Part shown: positions 54,750 to 64,000 of the stretch, in pieces
Layout of the letters: every line of letters starts with the position of its first letter
How positions within the stretch are numbered: the first letter of the stretch is position 1
Assembly: GCA_017591395.1 (NCBI GenBank)
Contig: WEDG01003295.1
Coordinates: 124,001 to 188,000 of the forward strand
From: Schistocephalus solidus
Lineage: Eukaryota > Platyhelminthes > Cestoda > Diphyllobothriidea > Diphyllobothriidae
Direction: 5' to 3'
Length of the DNA stretch: 64,000 nucleotides
Translations under genes and position numbers: made by a program
The notes under the pieces: generated by a model
The model's database searches: none
The model's input: only the letters and a program-made list of their open reading frames with translations
What the model was told of the DNA's origin: nothing

Positions 54750-55566
54750 AGCTGAATGTGGGAAGGGGAGGGTGGGGATGCTGAAAATTACAACCTAGCA
54801 AAACTTAATCGAGGCCCACTTTCTCGTGGATTAAAGGACGAAATATACGGCTGTTTTCATAGGATATTCGCGAGGACTCTCCCCCAACATTACCACTGGG
54901 ATTAAGAGCAACTTGTTCTAATGGGTCCACGGTGTCCTCCTCTGTGTGCATATAAGCAATGTTCTCGGTCGGATTCTACTGGTGTATGAATGCCATTATC
55001 CAACATGGTTGATGAAATCACGGCATCTAAGTGCTCGAACGCTGACTGAGAAGCCATCATCTGCAACCCACATCGGCGATCGCGAGAGCTGTTACTTATA
55101 GTACGCATGTGGTCGCGTGGCACCTACGTACTACTGCTATCCTTGGGCCACCAATACCCATACCTGCAACTGTATTTACTGATGGGTTCGAGTGCAAATC
55201 CGAACCGTCACGCCAATAAACTTCTTGTTCCAGCGATCACATCTTCTGAGAGGCTTCCGATATTGATCCCGATTCGGCTTCCGCACTGTTTTCTCGTTTT
55301 CATCCTCGTGCTCGCTTAACCCATGTTCTCTGTTGGATGGTGCTGCTATATGAATGCTGGTTCCGATATGGGTCCCTATTCAGTCTCCGCATTGTCTTGT
55401 CATTGTCATTGTTCGTCTCATCCCATCACTGGCAACCGGTTTATTTTTGAGGCCGCTTGCAAACAGTTGCTGACTGGATATTGTGCAGCGGAAAGTTCGA
55501 TATGGGCTGGAACTGTACCATTTTCGTATGTCTTAATATCATCCTGGTCCCTTTCTGGTCAATATA
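54750..55566. other. Downstream region, possible Penelope 5' remnant
   Basis: No clear motif was seen. It adjoins the Penelope-like fragment and might contain unrecognised decayed parts of it. Confidence 0.35.
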
Positions 55567-56070
55567 TTGATGCTCTCTGATGCGTATGAGAACGTCATCC
55601 AAACTATGACTTTTGAACTACTTGAAGCTGGTTTCGAGTGCCTGAATTCCTGTGTTCCCAGCAGCGAAATTCAGATAGTGTTCTCAACCAACCCTCTTTT
55701 ACGAGGCGAAGGTGAGGATAGATTGCCGGCTCAGACTACCTCCATGTGCATTTACTAATTTACTTGCTCCTGTGGAGCAGGTTATATTGGTCGCACGAGT
55801 CGGCGCTTACCCAAAAGAATTAAAGAACACATCCCAGCATGGCTGAGCAAAGGGGAAGTTAAGAGCATAAAAAGCGCCATCCTCGCACATCTTGTTGACA
55901 CCGGGCATAGTGTGGACCCTAGCGAAACTTTCCGTGTAGTTTATAAGGTCCCACCAAACTACCCCAAGCCACTGGGTCAACGTCTAATAGCAGCAGCAGA
56001 AGCAACTGCCATTAGGTTGAAGAAGCCGTTCTTGTGCGCACAAAGAACCTCGGATAAACTCCGAGCTTAG
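55567..56070 (+). mobile_element. Second type of Penelope-like element, GIY-YIG domain
   Basis: The + strand reads IQIVFSTNPLLRG, then TTSMCIY, a TAA stop in place of a codon, FTCSCGAGYIGRTSRR and KRIKEHIPAWLS. It continues AHLVDTGHSVD, AAEATAIRLKKPFLC and ends at TAG 56068-56070. This is the CxC motif, GYIGRT and the late Glu helix of a Penelope GIY-YIG nuclease. The sequence is clearly different from the [10 protein letters not shown] type in introns 3 and 4. Apart from one stop the final 100 residues are intact. Confidence 0.85.
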
Positions 56071-56779
56071 CCTGGCCAACGGCCGCTTAACTGCACAAAC
56101 GAAAAAGGCAATTTACCTTCGCAAGTAGCGCTAGATCCTCCCTGTAATTATGTAAAAATCCACGGTGGGTAGATTTTTCAACGGTCCAATTCTTTGACCA
56201 GCATTACAAGTGCAAAATGTGGATTAGGTACCTCTGGTTGTTATTTCTAAGTTATGGGCACAGATATATAAAAATGCAGCGAATTTTGTTAATCGCATCA
56301 GTTGTAAAACAGCGCTCAAGGATTAAAGAGTGTTCCCTTCCGAAACTATGACGGATAGTTTAAAACACAAATTCGTTCACTCAATCATCACCGCCCTGCC
56401 ACATGGTACATAAGTGGAAAATCGTGATAATTAATAATTGAATCTTCCTCTTCGTTTACACTGGTTTATCCATATTAAAGAATGCAGATGGAACACCGCA
56501 ATAGGTGAAATTATGAGAAGTATAGAAGATTCCAAATAAATTCAGAGTGTTTACTGCATTACTTTTCATTTTCGGACGCAATATTTATACGAAAGATTGA
56601 ACTGTGCGTTGTCAACTTCATTCCCCTGCTCACATCTATAATTTTAGCAAATATTTTCAGGCTAGATCTGTCTATCCTTCTCTCGACGCCTTTTCCTCCA
56701 CAATTCGGTGATGCACTCTATGGGTTTACGCGGCTGCAGGCTGTAGCTGCTCAAACTTCAGTTCAGCGATAGGTCATTT
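56071..56779. other. Intergenic, AT-rich
   Basis: This is probably the 3' region of the Penelope-like fragment. Nothing else was recognised. Confidence 0.35.
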
Positions 56780-57075
56780 GAACGTTGGAATTTTGGTGGA
56801 TAGAGGCGCTAACCAATTGGTTAAGAGACCCACTCGTCCCATTCTGCCTTGGGGCTCACCCTCGAGCCTTGCAAGCAGCCATACGGTGGCTAGTAGTAGT
56901 AGAGGCAGATGAAAAATGCCGACAAAGACCAGGGAGACTGGAATGGCTCTTTCTGTCTCATTAGTCCTCATCAGCCTGTCATACGCAACCCCAGGTGGTG
57001 CCCCACTCGAGGCTCGAACCCATGACCTGTTGATCAAAAGTCCAATGCTGTAGCCATTGGGTCACGGGCTCGTTA
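56780..57075 (-). mobile_element. tRNA-derived SINE
   Basis: The minus strand starts with a tRNA-like head: a box A-like TGGCTACAGCATTGG, an anticodon-like CTTTTGATC loop and a box B GGGTTCGAGCCTC (57021-57009). A body with GAGGACTAATGAGACAG follows. The stems are too mismatched for a working tRNA. Confidence 0.65.
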
Positions 57076-57099
57076 TCTTGGCGGTTCAGCTCGGGAATA

Positions 57100-57310
57100 T
57101 TGACATTCGTTGGTTAACGTTCACCAATCGTTAACGGAACAAATTCGTCCTGCTCTGCCTTAAGGCTCATTCTCGAGCCCCGCTAGCAGCCATATAGCGT
57201 CTAGTATCAATAGAGCGGATAACGCTGCCGACAAGGGAGAGTGGACAGCAATTTCTGACTTATTAGCCGATATCAGCCAGCCGGGTGGTGCAACACCTGA
57301 CTCATGACGA
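57100..57310 (-). mobile_element. SINE body, second copy
   Basis: CTGCCTTAAGGCTCATTCTC, the CTAGCAGCCATATAG block and TTATTAGCCGATATCAGCC match the body of the SINE at 56780, adjacent and in the same orientation. The tRNA head is incomplete. Confidence 0.55.
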
Positions 57311-59277
57311 CTAATAAGGCAGAAATGGTCATTCCAGTCGGCACATTGCCATACGCTTAGAGAGCTTGCTAATTAAATGAACCTTATTGCTAGTAAATCA
57401 CTGGTTGTGATCGGATATATAGTCCTACCTAGTTTTTGAGTGGGTTTAGGGTAACCCTTTCTTTCTTCTTTTTCGCTCAGTCCCTGTCATGCGTCCCTCA
57501 AGTATTGTCATTGGGATCGGATTCTGATTAAATGTAAGGCTATATTTAGGCTTTTAAAATAAAGTTAGGGGTTAGGCCAGCAAGGTTGTTAACTTCAATT
57601 ATATCTTCAGTCACGGCTTTCACGAGTGTCAGATTCAATAGTATATTCATTTACTTTCTTTTTTATGTAATTGGTCATCACGGACTGGGATTAGTTCACC
57701 AAGAATATCTAACTAATGCCCTCGTTTTTATTTTTTTCATACGTTCACAGATCTTTCTTTCCAGTATTTCAAATTGCGAGCTCGCGTGCTTAAGATTTAT
57801 CGATGTATTCAACTAAGCTAATGGCGAACCTGTGGGTTTAAAATTATTGTTCTTGAAGACAGTTATATTTTAGTTTCGTTTACGCTAACCATAATATACC
57901 CAGTAATACCATTCTCGGTTCTGAGGATTTCTTGTCTCCTGGTTCCTATGTGTGGCCACACATCTGATCATTGCTAAATCATGGTGTCGCAGGAATACAT
58001 GTCTTAGCTCCCAAGTTATCCTTCCTTACAATGAGGGGAACACATTGATATTTCAAAACTCGTCCCACGACAAGATGGAATACGTTGAATCGACCGGGTC
58101 TAGGTTCGAGCCTCCAGCATTACTGTTTGGAATTGGAGTTTTCATGGCTAGTGACGAGAATAAAGCTAGAATTCGATAAGTTGGTTTCCCATATCTTCTT
58201 TGGTAATATTTCTCGTTTACGGGACTTTACGGATTCTATCTATGCAAAGCTATGGTATTAGATGGTCTTTGTCAACTGGAGGATGGCTGTGGTTTGCTGA
58301 GTTGTAGGCCGCCTAAAAATGCAGAATGAGGCCAGAATTTCCTTACGGTACAGGTGAGTGACCAAAGGGATAATTAATCCAGACAGTCAGACCTTCTCTA
58401 CCTCAAGGCAGAAACTGGCTCATCTTCGGTATGATTTGCATGACTTGTATGAATATGCACTTTGATACTGGCGCCATGGTACTTGTTGACATGCTTTTGG
58501 TTGGCTCGAAAGAGTTTTTCCATCGTTGTCGGGCGAATAGGCCGAAATTGTGTGGCACTGTTGTTATCACCATGTCTGGACTAAAGTATCTTACAATCAG
58601 TTTGTGTTCGAAAAAAAAATAAGATATGGGCGCACGCCATTCGTCCAATTCAAACAACCAGAGTTATCCTGGCTATCGAGACGATTACCGTGTTGAAGTC
58701 GGCGCTGTACGAACGTCGAGACTATGATCACCTATCCGTAGGTATGGGCAGGCCAAATTCCCGGCCTGCTGCTAGGTAAGCTGGGCGGTTGAGCCAGTAC
58801 AGCGTGCGCACAGAAGACGAGACAACGGCAATAGGTTTTGAAAACAAACCCCGACTGTGCTGACGGTATCGCTGACGGAGAGAGATGATAGCTCGGGCAA
58901 AACAGTGGATCCCTGATGGTATCGGCGGTATGGACGGCGTCATGCAGCTGCAATGCCGCCGACGTCAAAGTCCTCGCCCTCATGCGTGTCCCAAAGGCAG
59001 CCTTTCATGGATGTCCCGAAATTGGGGCGATCGGCTTAGGTGTGGAATTGGTGGGACTGGGATTGGGGGAGGGGAGAAAGGCAGCGTACAAGTATACAGA
59101 TTCCCAACATAATGGGAAACCTGATAGTCATTGTTGGCTCAAAGGAGAACGCTGCCTATACTTTCTGCTTCCACTATGCTTGTGTCTATGTGAAACAAGC
59201 AGACAAATGCACTTGGTTGTCCATCGCTGTATAACGCAGACATTCTATATGTCAATGAGGTCTTTTTCTGATCGAAC
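57311..59277. other. Intergenic, nothing recognised
   Basis: It is AT-rich to about 58700. A B-box-like GGTTCGAGCC near 58101 may be another SINE relic. Open stretches at 58403-58657 (-) and 58732-59344 (both strands) show no motifs. Confidence 0.4.
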
Positions 59278-59669
59278 AGTAAGGGTGTCTTGTATGGCCA
59301 CCTATCCAGAACACGGGAAAAGGAACCGTCCACAATACCCGTGAATTTGCACTAAATTCCAAGAAAATTATGTTTAGGATTAATGCGAGGGTTAGGTTTA
59401 AAGAACTGGGTAAGGAGACGGTTGGGGCTAGCTTCAGGATTAGGCTAAGAGTTAAGATTTTTATCGTGTTAGCCGCAGGTTTTAGGTTTAGGGTAGGGCT
59501 AGGGTAATGGTTAAGTTAGAGTTCAGTTTCATGTTAGGGTAAGGTTTGGCGTTGAGACAAGGATATATTTTCACTTAATGAGATTAGCCGTCTGGCCACC
59601 TAATTTAAGCGGGCAGGGCGGTTACCATTCCTGTCTCTTCTTTAGGCGGCCATATAAAGTATCCCTGCC
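59278..59669. mobile_element. Non-autonomous terminal-inverted-repeat element, copy 2
   Basis: It is the same family as 54355-54741. The left end is AAGGGTGTCTTGTATGGCC and the right end GGCCATATAAAGTATCCCTG. The AACCGTCC block is near the left end and TTAGGG-like repeats fill the interior (TAGGGTAGGGCTAGGG near 59491). GATCGAAC (59270-59277) and GATTGAAC (59670-59677) flank it as a likely 8-base target duplication. Confidence 0.8.
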
Positions 59670-60539
59670 GATTGAACTTCCTGTAAAGCACATGCTCTTC
59701 GCTCGAGCATTCGGTTAGAACCCCAAATTCAATGGATACGCACTCGTCCTTGTCCATTAATTAGATCGCTTGAATTCCTATCACCTCAGGGGTTGGGTTT
59801 TAAAGCTAAAAACTCTGCTGCCTTCGAGGCCGGCTGTCAAAGGGGTGTTGAATGATGATGTGCACAAAGCAACTGTTTCCGGTCTTCTTGCGCGCAAAAT
59901 TAAGCTTCATAATAGAAGCAGATACCAACTTTCAAATTTGTTTAATATAGTCTGTAAGGCTGACGCTCCTAAGAGAAGAAAGGTACACTTTTTCAACCCC
60001 ACTAAGGCGTTCTCCATCCCATTCAAATCCATGGGAATTTTTGTGTCCATCTGCAAGCACTCACCTAGGAAGCATGGAAAACAGAGCTCACTTTCTTTAA
60101 ATAGGTAAATTTACAGCGTTGTCCGGTGGCCTATCATAGAGCTCTTGACAGGAACTCGTTCCAAAAACACTTCGACTTCGACATTGTGCTCCATGCGATA
60201 GAAATGCAGATTTTCTCGATTTCTCGTGAGCAACAGGAAGTCGAGAAGGAACGCCAAAATACCCCGTTACTGTATCACTGGGATATTTTACTACCTAGTG
60301 TGCTCATGAGAACCAACTTGATTTTCTATCAAGAGGTAAATGCAAATCATCCACCTCAGGAAACACTTCAGCTTCCTTATTGTATGATCGTTTATGTGAT
60401 CTTAATTGAAGCACATCCACTTATGGTTTTGCCAAACATATATTGTTTTCCCTGCTCAAACGGCGTGTAACAGTTAGTGGGATCTTGAGGCATAACACAT
60501 TAAGGGGGGTTAGCTAAGTTGTTAGTAATGACATTACAG
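59670..60539. other. Intergenic, nothing recognised
   Basis: Two + open stretches (59770-60108, 60126-60470) of about 112 codons each have no motif or plausible context. Confidence 0.4.
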
Positions 60540-60690
60540 ACAAAAAAAGAAGACATAAATGGTTATTTCTGGCTTATTAGCCATAATCAGCCAGCCACAC
60601 TTAACTCCAGGTTATGTAACCTCGGAAGCTCGAACTAGCGACCTGTTGCATAGAAGTCCTAAGTTCTAAGCATTGAGCAACTGGCTCTTT
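60540..60690 (-). mobile_element. tRNA-derived SINE, diverged copy
   Basis: TTATTAGCCATAATCAGCCA matches the SINE bodies near 57250. GAAGCTCGAACTAGCGACC is a mutated box B region. Confidence 0.55.
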
Positions 60691-60759
60691 GTCCGATAGA
60701 ATGTGATCTGGTAACTAACTATGGCAAAGAGGCATAAATGAAAGTATGATATTCCTTGT

Positions 60760-60935
60760 CTTGATCTACCTAACGGAAAAGAAAAGAGACAATGGAATAG
60801 TCATTTATGGCTTATTAGCATTATTCATCTAACACACCACTGGCAATGTTACTAAACCAGATCGCAAACGTGACTCAATAGTTAGGGCATTGGACTTCCG
60901 ATCAACAGGTTGTGGATTCGAACCACATTAGTTAG
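60760..60935 (+). mobile_element. tRNA-derived SINE, opposite orientation
   Basis: The + strand has ACTCAATAGTTAGGGCATTG (box A region), GGACTTCCGATCAACAGG and GGATTCGAACCACAT (box B). TTATGGCTTATTAGCATTAT sits on the 5' side, so this copy is rearranged or formed from two pieces. Confidence 0.55.
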
Positions 60936-60981
60936 GTATGATTGGTTGATGATAGCTAGTAAACCAAAAGCGGCCATTTAG

Positions 60982-61399
60982 TCTCCCTTATATGTGTTGG
61001 CGATGCCATTCAGCCTATAAAACTCTCCACTGCGGGGCAGCTTGGCGGGCTCGAGATCGAGCTCCAAGTCACGGCAGGACAAGTATATGCCGTACTGCAA
61101 TTGGTGAGTGTCCCTATACCAAAATTAACCATACTTTCGCTTTCCAGGCTATGTGTATCATTAACATTTTGTCCGTTGCATGCGATTCAGACATCGGCGG
61201 TCCTTCGATATGCTATAAAAATATGTTCGTTTTGATGAGGAGAGAAAAATTGTTCTCCGGACCCCAAGCCATTTATCTTTCCTGTTGCACACGATGTAGT
61301 CTTGTTATCCAGTCTAAATGTGCTTGGATAGTTGTGACACATGCAGAGACATTTAGTACGTGTACAATACAAGCCTCCTCACCTAGCATACTGGCCTAA
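60982..61399 (+). CDS. Possible exon pair of an unidentified gene
   Basis: Between an AG at 60981 and a strong donor GTGAGT at 61104, one frame reads SLICVGDAIQPIKLSTAGQ, then LGGLEIELQVTAGQVY and AVLQL. It looks protein-like. A TTTCCAG acceptor at 61147 would leave a 44-base intron. The next block (AMCIINILSVACDSDIGG onwards) stays open in the matching phase to 61399. I do not recognise the family. Support is only composition, splice signals and phase, so this may be chance. Confidence 0.25.
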
Positions 61400-61929
61400 C
61401 CATTTTTTGAATGGTCTCGTCAGATCAGTTGCACCACGGTTTATTTGGGCAAACCTAGGTGTGAGACCTACTCCCATTGAAAGACTCTCTACGGACTGGA
61501 TTAAAACGAACTGTTTCTGTGTGTTGTCACCATCGTTTATTTCCTGAGAATTAACGAGTCCGAGAAGCTCAGTCAATCTGATCAGGAAGTTTTTCTCCCG
61601 CCACTCCACGCGCCAGCATGAATCCCCTATTAATAGGGGTCTGCTCTCTGTATCCAAATGGGAGCACCCTTCCTTCCTTTGAAAACTTTCAATCAACTAG
61701 GTATGTGCATGCTTTACTGATCGAAAGTAACTTCCTGTCATAATTAGCATTACCAATCTCAACCACGCCAAATATAAGCACTAGGTTTTAAAAGGTCGTC
61801 GTTTACTAGGGCTAGTACTCTAAGCCACAGGGATATTGGAAAACTTAAATGCTAGGATATTATTCGCCATGAGGGAAAGCTTGACAAAAACCCGAAATAG
61901 GAACCCGCTTCTTTTCTGACTGTCGGATT
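61400..61929. other. Intergenic, nothing recognised
   Basis: A 105-codon minus-strand open stretch (61379-61696) has no motif. Confidence 0.35.
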
Positions 61930-62215
61930 TAGGGGCAGGCTGCAATGGCTCCTACTCGGTGTGAACTTTATGTCCTTATTACGACTGCCAGATCTGAGTC
62001 GCTCCTTTCTTAGTCTGGCGCATGTATTTGGGACCAAGTCCTCTTGACATTATCTGGCGCTCAGAGCAAGATGGCTTAAGGAGTAGAGATTGCTGTAGTT
62101 GTTTCGCGAGTCTGTCTCACTAGAAATTAATTCACTCGCAAGTGGATCGTGTTGCGTCGACTCTGTGTGACAAGTGGTGGAGACCGTCGCTTTCGACACG
62201 TTTGAACGTTCCACT
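61930..62215 (+). repeat. Solo 3' tail of the zinc-finger LINE, old copy
   Basis: GGCTGCAATGGCTCCTACTC, a GATCTGAGTCGCTCC block, AATTCACTCGCAAGTGG and a GAGACCGTCGCTTTCGAC end follow the family order with many changes. Confidence 0.55.
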
Positions 62216-62299
62216 AGTTATAGGTTCAAGGCAAGACGAGGCAATAGTAACTCTCACACATGTTTGAGGAAATGACGCTGATTTCCAGGGACATTAGTA

Positions 62300-62465
62300 C
62301 AAGTATTAAGCGTAGGGTTAGAGTAAATGCCAAGGTTTGGGTTAAAGCTGGCGTTTGGGTTAGGATTAAGTTAGGCTCGGAGGTAAAGGTAAGGTTCATG
62401 TTAGGATTAGGGTTAAGTTCACGGTTGGGGTGAACATAAGGGTAAGAATTAGTTTTAAGAAGTAC
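62300..62465. repeat. Degenerate TTAGGG-like sequence
   Basis: Irregular GTAGGGTTAGAG, TTAGGATTAGGGTTAAG and related units occur here. No inverted ends like those at 54355 or 59278 were seen. Confidence 0.6.
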
Positions 62466-63229
62466 AACTCGATATAATTTATCCTTTTTGGAGTTTTGCG
62501 CATTACTGGGGGTCCATCCCTATTCGAGCGTCTTACAAATAATTTTCATTTTTTAAGTATTCTAAAGGAACGAAAATGAATAGTGATTTCTTGCCTATCT
62601 GCCGTCATCGGGCTTCGCACCTCTCTAGAAGGCTTTCGGTCGTCCCAACCTGCGCCCTCCGCACCCTGGTAGCACTGTTTCTGTTGTTTTACGACTCTTT
62701 ATTCGTCAGACCGGAGAGTTTACCTATTTCGCAGCTAACCTTCGCCTATGGCCGCTCCACTATTACCCACTTGTTGACGTGTCGGGTAGCCAGCAGCTGG
62801 GATAACGGGCGCATGAGGTCGCTAAATCGATCAGAAAGCAGACGTATGCTAGTCATTTTTTATTTCTCAAGCGGAATTTTCTTGGGCTTTTGAAATTGAG
62901 CTGCCATTTTTTCGATTCCGTTCGTTTTTGCATTTTCTTATATATACATGGGCTGGCCCATTGTTCTCATTAGACACTGCTATTTACCACTCCTTGTTTT
63001 GTTAACTTTAATAATAAAGTCATTTGCAAACAACGGTGGCACCGTTTTGAGGGAAGAAAATCTGGCGTAAGTTTTGCGATTCATTCACGGTCGGCCGATC
63101 AGGATGCCGACAGTTGCAGCGTTCCAACACTATATATCGTCTGTTTTCTAACTAGGAAATCTCGTTTGCGTACCCATTTTATTCACCGTGAATTAAGGCC
63201 TTTGAACAGCAAATTTTTTAACGTTACGT
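62466..63229. other. Intergenic, nothing recognised
   Basis: A 105-codon + open stretch (62576-62893) has no motif. Confidence 0.35.
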
Positions 63230-64000
63230 TCAAAATAAAGCATTGCTGTTTCTTATCCATAAACGCTGAAAAGATCAATGCGTATTCAAGTTGCATTCCT
63301 GACTATGAGAAGGCACCTCTCGAGATAAATGGTTGTAAACTTAAAGAAGAAGACAGTTTCAAATACCTCGGGAGAAGCTGCTGCCTAATGGACAGAGTAG
63401 GGACGGCATTATCTCCTGAGGCGATACTACTCGGCGGTTTTTTTCAGGCCTTAGAAAGTGCATATGGATCTGACGCTGCACCTCTGTTGCCACAAAAGGT
63501 CCGCGTGTAACCTGCATCCGTCCGGTCTGCACTTCTCTATGTTTGCGAATGTTGGCCTGTGTGCGTGGACGATGAGTAAAAATAGGAGGTAGTTGAACAG
63601 GACTGCTTGAGTACTATCCTTCGAGTGAGGTACACCGACTTCGACCCAAATGAGTCACTCCACACTCACTGCGAAGAAATCGCAAGCATATCCCAGAACA
63701 TCAATGCATGAAGATTGAGGCAGGTTGGGCAGGTTATTTCATCCATCTCGCGAGTTAAGTTTTGATGCCCTCGATCCGGCACGGTTGCCCACTTGTAGGC
63801 GTCGAAGAGGATATGGACTCAAAATTCGGCCCGACCTAGTCCGTCAAGACGTGAAAGTGGTTCTTGAACCTTCGATATTCGGTCTCCACAGAAAGAGATA
63901 TACGGATTGTATGGGTTGAACTATCGAGATTTGCTGCCGTGTATCGTCAAGCGTGGAGAGGTGCAGCTCGTGACATTATCGAGGCCAGCTAGATTAGGCA
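63230..64000 (+). mobile_element. RTE-like LINE, 3' part, runs to the window end
   Basis: The + strand reads LSINAEKINAYSSCIPDYEK, then INGCKLKEEDSFKYLG (thumb region), FFQALESAYGSDAA, DALDPARLPTCRRRRG and a WRGAARDIIEAS-type end with TAG at 63990-63992. The start of the 3' UTR (ATTAGGCA) follows. It is the same family as 12421-14474 and 39775-39915. Frameshifts separate the segments. Confidence 0.8.

Noticed and set aside
57000..57070. Functional tRNA-Lys gene
   Set aside because: The anticodon and acceptor stems are mismatched, and related copies with an attached body occur nearby, so it is a SINE head.

Overview
The window looks like a gene-poor, repeat-rich eukaryotic chromosome segment from a parasitic flatworm. 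A diphyllobothriidean tapeworm (Schistocephalus/Spirometra/Dibothriocephalus group) fits best. The grounds are an intron of only 37 bases inside a conserved gene, dense non-LTR and Penelope-like retroelement debris of the kinds common in these worms, and an endonuclease-reverse transcriptase with C2H2 zinc fingers that I associate with this group from memory. The organism assignment is inference.

One host gene dominates. A chimaerin-type Rho GTPase-activating protein (SH2, then a diacylglycerol-binding C1 domain, then RhoGAP) lies on the + strand from about 4506 to 53551. I traced nine exons whose phases agree at every junction: 4506-4710, 4748-4946, 5872-6426, 10445-10984, 21082-21191, 41624-41754, 44275-44412, 45924-46035 and 53221-53551. 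They encode 772 residues plus a missing N-terminus. About 2.3 kb of coding sequence is spread over 49 kb. The first intron is 37 bases and the fifth is about 20.4 kb. The SH2 arginine, all C1 zinc ligands and the GAP arginine finger are present, so the gene looks functional.

Almost everything else is mobile DNA. Positions 1-4060 hold two decayed CR1/Jockey-like LINEs in opposite orientation, upstream of the first visible exon. Intron 3 (6427-10444) holds a Penelope-like GIY-YIG fragment and a three-copy repeat. Intron 4 (10985-21081) holds a nested stack: a CR1-like LINE split by an RTE-like LINE that itself carries a Penelope-like block. Intron 5 (21192-41623) holds two long copies of a LINE whose polyprotein ends in a C2H2 zinc-finger array (22909-28900 and 34456-38744), plus an antisense fragment of a nucleotide-sugar transporter gene and a long TAC microsatellite. 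Intron 8 holds a third, 5'-truncated copy (46119-47668). Pieces of this LINE's 3' end are scattered as solo 'tails' in both orientations.

Downstream of the chimaerin stop codon (53552-64000) are two terminal-inverted-repeat elements filled with degenerate TTAGGG-like sequence, a second kind of Penelope-like GIY-YIG domain, tRNA-derived SINEs, a possible pair of exons of an unidentified gene, and another RTE-like LINE end running to the window edge. No rRNA, intact tRNA, CRISPR or bacterial-type feature was seen.
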